Source of the DNA: Candidatus Aenigmatarchaeota archaeon
GTDB lineage: Archaea; Aenigmatarchaeota; Aenigmatarchaeia; QMZP01
Reading direction: 5' to 3'
Length of the DNA stretch: 6,543 nucleotides
Assembly (NCBI GenBank): GCA_003663415.1
Contig: QMZY01000047.1
Coordinates: 1-6,543 of the forward strand
Both the position numbers and the translations under genes were made by a program. Under the pieces are notes generated by a model. The model was not told the origin of the DNA and did no database searches. It saw nothing but the letters and a program-made list of their open reading frames with translations. Positions 5,086 through 6,543 of this stretch are shown in pieces (the first letter of the stretch is position 1; the number at the start of each line of letters is the position of its first letter).

Positions 5086-6357
5086 ATGAAAAAATATCTT
5101 GTGGACAAAAAAGAGGAGATAAAGGAATTGGAGGTTCTGGACAGGTTTATAAAGATGGAGATTTCAAAGGAATTTGTAAATGCTGTTATAGGACCGAGAA
5201 GGGCGGGCAAGAGTTTTTTCATGTTTAATACCATCAGAAAACTTGGAATGAGAGATGATGATTATCTGTTTGTAAATTTTGAAGATGATGAAATAAAGTC
5301 CATGGAAAGAGAGGAAATAACGAGATGTATCCAGACGCATATAGAGATATACGGAAAGCAACCCAGATATCTGTTATTCGATGAAATTCAGAACATGGAA
5401 AGGTGGCAATCCTTTATTTACAGTTTATCAGAGAAAAAAAGATACTCCATTTTCATCACGGGCTCTTCTTCCAAGCTCCTTAGCAGGGAAATAACAACTC
5501 AACTCAGGGGAAGGAGTTTAAATGTGGTTGTTTTTCCTTTTAGTTTTAGGGAATTCCTCTCCGTAAAGGGATTCAAGTTCAAGAGAATTTACTCGAGTTA
5601 CGATGAAGCGAAAATAAAAAACCATCTGAGAGAATACCTGAGGAGTGGTGGTTTCCCGCAAGTTGTTCTGAAAAAGACGTATGGAAAGACCTTTTTCAGA
5701 GAATATCTTAATGTGGTTCTTTACAGGGATTTGATTGAAAGATACAAAATAGAAAACATGGACGTCGCAAGGTTTCTCCTCTATTCAGCAATCCAATCCT
5801 TCACAACAGAATTTTCCATTCATAAGATTTTCAGGCAGTTGAAACAGAAGACAGAGGTGAGCAACAAAACTGTCTATACCTACTCCGCATACCTTGAAGA
5901 GGTATTTTTTGCATTTTTTCTGAGAAAATTTTATTTTTCTTATAAAAAATCCCTGCTTTCCATGCCGAAGATTTATATAAACGATACAGGTTTGGCTTCG
6001 AACCTGATAAGCTTCTCATCCGATACAGGAAAATTCATGGAGAACTTGGTTTTTCTGGAGCTGAAGAAAAAAGAGCTAAACAACATTTTTGAGATTTTCT
6101 ACTGGAAGGACTACCAGGGAAGGGAAGTGGATTTTGTTGTAAAGGAAGGCTTAAAAGTAAAACAATTAATCCAAGTAACCTATGCCTCTGGAAGAGATGA
6201 AATAGAAAAAAGGGAAATCCGTTCCATCCTTAAAGCCAGTAAAGAGTTAGGATGTAAAAACCTCCTTATAATAACCTGGGACTTTGAAGGTGAAGAAATT
6301 CTGGAAAGACAGAAGGTAAGATTTGTTCCATTATGGAAGTGGTTATTAGGAGTTTAG
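5086..6357 (+). CDS. AAA-family ATPase with C-terminal DUF4143 region
   Basis: A complete 423-residue protein of the archaeal/bacterial AAA_14 plus DUF4143 type. The N-terminal ATPase has Walker A GPRRAGKS (36-43, Lys42), Walker B YLLFDEIQN (95-103, Asp99-Glu100), the sensor-like FITGSSSKLLS (123-133) and LRGRS (140-144), then the family's FPFSFREFL (150-158) and LRSGGFP (185-191). A winged-helix-like part (about 225-275) includes SNKTVYTYSAYLEE. The end resembles a PD-(D/E)XK nuclease core: MENLVFLELKK (318-328), GREVDFVV (345-352, Asp349) and LIQVTYA (361-367, Gln363), so the Glu, Asp and Gln-x-Thr positions are all kept. Family members are common, highly paralogous and mostly uncharacterised; roles in defence, toxin-antitoxin-like systems and DNA transactions have been proposed. 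It is soluble by sequence and full length, with no sign of decay. It has its own TATA box, and nothing in the neighbourhood shows a partner, so it is probably a stand-alone gene. Confidence 0.9.
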   Translation: MKKYLVDKKEEIKELEVLDRFIKMEISKEFVNAVIGPRRAGKSFFMFNTIRKLGMRDDDYLFVNFEDDEIKSMEREEITRCIQTHIEIYGKQPRYLLFDEIQNMERWQSFIYSLSEKKRYSIFITGSSSKLLSREITTQLRGRSLNVVVFPFSFREFLSVKGFKFKRIYSSYDEAKIKNHLREYLRSGGFPQVVLKKTYGKTFFREYLNVVLYRDLIERYKIENMDVARFLLYSAIQSFTTEFSIHKIFRQLKQKTEVSNKTVYTYSAYLEEVFFAFFLRKFYFSYKKSLLSMPKIYINDTGLASNLISFSSDTGKFMENLVFLELKKKELNNIFEIFYWKDYQGREVDFVVKEGLKVKQLIQVTYASGRDEIEKREIRSILKASKELGCKNLLIITWDFEGEEILERQKVRFVPLWKWLLGV

Positions 6358-6384
6358 GAAACGTGCTTGATCATAAATCGATAT

Positions 6385-6531
6385 TCATTTCCATTGCCCA
6401 AAAGCTGGCGGCGTAGAGATAAATATCTTCTCAGTCCCGTTTTCAAATCCAGTTGATGCTTCCTTTCCAAGCTTATAATCCAGACCGAATTTTTCATACC
6501 AACATTTAAATCCAAACGCATTAATCTTTTT
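6385..6531 (-). pseudogene. Possible C-terminal gene remnant behind an in-frame stop
   Basis: On the minus strand, one frame is open for 48 codons from just after a TAG at 6534-6532 to a TGA at 6387-6385. Its translation reads like the end of a real protein (for example FGFKCWYEKFGLDYKLGKEA, then STGFENGTEKIFISTPPAFG), with mixed polar and aromatic residues and no ATG. It converges on the ATPase gene, ending 27 bases beyond that gene's stop. The frame could be the tail of a gene broken by a nonsense change, or by a frameshift near the run of A's just upstream (about 6526-6532), whose body lies right of the window. I do not recognise the protein. It could also be chance, since only 147 bases are seen. 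The remainder of 6358-6543 shows nothing else I can support. Confidence 0.3.
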
Positions 6532-6543
6532 CTATGAACTTCC

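Noticed and set aside
6363..6416. 18-codon GTG-started plus-strand frame after the ATPase
   Set aside because: Too short, no promoter or ribosome site, and opposite to the likelier minus-strand coding signal.
6354..6542. Minus-strand frame open from the window edge, overlapping the end of the ATPase gene
   Set aside because: Its translation is dominated by Arg, Leu and Lys with no recognisable pattern, and the neighbouring frame looks far more protein-like; probably a shadow.
1..6543. tRNA genes, CRISPR repeats, insertion-sequence ends or long direct repeats
   Set aside because: Gaps between genes are 23-96 bases apart from the right edge, and none contains a cloverleaf-like sequence, spaced repeats or terminal inverted repeats that I could see.

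Overview
The window looks archaeal. Three genes have the same TTTATAAA box centred about 25-27 bases before the start codon, with no Shine-Dalgarno sequence in between. This is the layout of archaeal TATA promoters that give leaderless or nearly leaderless mRNAs. The DNA is AT-rich, arginine codons are largely AGA/AGG, and there is a four-subunit-type pyruvate:ferredoxin oxidoreductase alpha subunit and a DUF4143-type ATPase, which many archaea carry in several copies. I cannot name the lineage; a DPANN or other small-genome anaerobe is only a guess.

Left half (1-2561), all on the minus strand and transcribed leftwards. First comes an inositol-monophosphatase/FBPase-superfamily phosphatase (1557-2561), then a Nudix hydrolase whose Nudix box is split by an insertion, like animal NUDT22 (508-1500). 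Last is the N-terminal 153 residues of PorA (1-460), cut by the window edge. The first two each have their own strong TATA box. PorA lies 47 bases after the Nudix gene and may be read through from it. A sugar-phosphate phosphatase, a probable nucleotide-sugar hydrolase and PFOR would all fit central carbon metabolism, but a joint pathway is inference.

Middle (2562-2623). A 62-base divergent promoter region holds one TATA box for each direction.

Right half (2624-6357), on the plus strand and lower in G+C. An unrecognised 351-residue protein carries ATP-grasp-like segments in permuted order. A 428-residue coiled-coil protein with a hydrophobic/basic N-terminus follows 23 bases later, probably in the same operon, and ends at a T-tract. 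A separately promoted, intact 423-residue AAA ATPase with a DUF4143 region comes next.

The last 186 bases hold no intact gene. They contain a minus-strand reading frame of 48 residues that looks like a protein C-terminus but is preceded by an in-frame TAG. No tRNA, rRNA, CRISPR array, insertion sequence or attachment site was found. The most interesting item is the possible permuted ATP-grasp enzyme with its coiled-coil partner; nothing here proves a new system.
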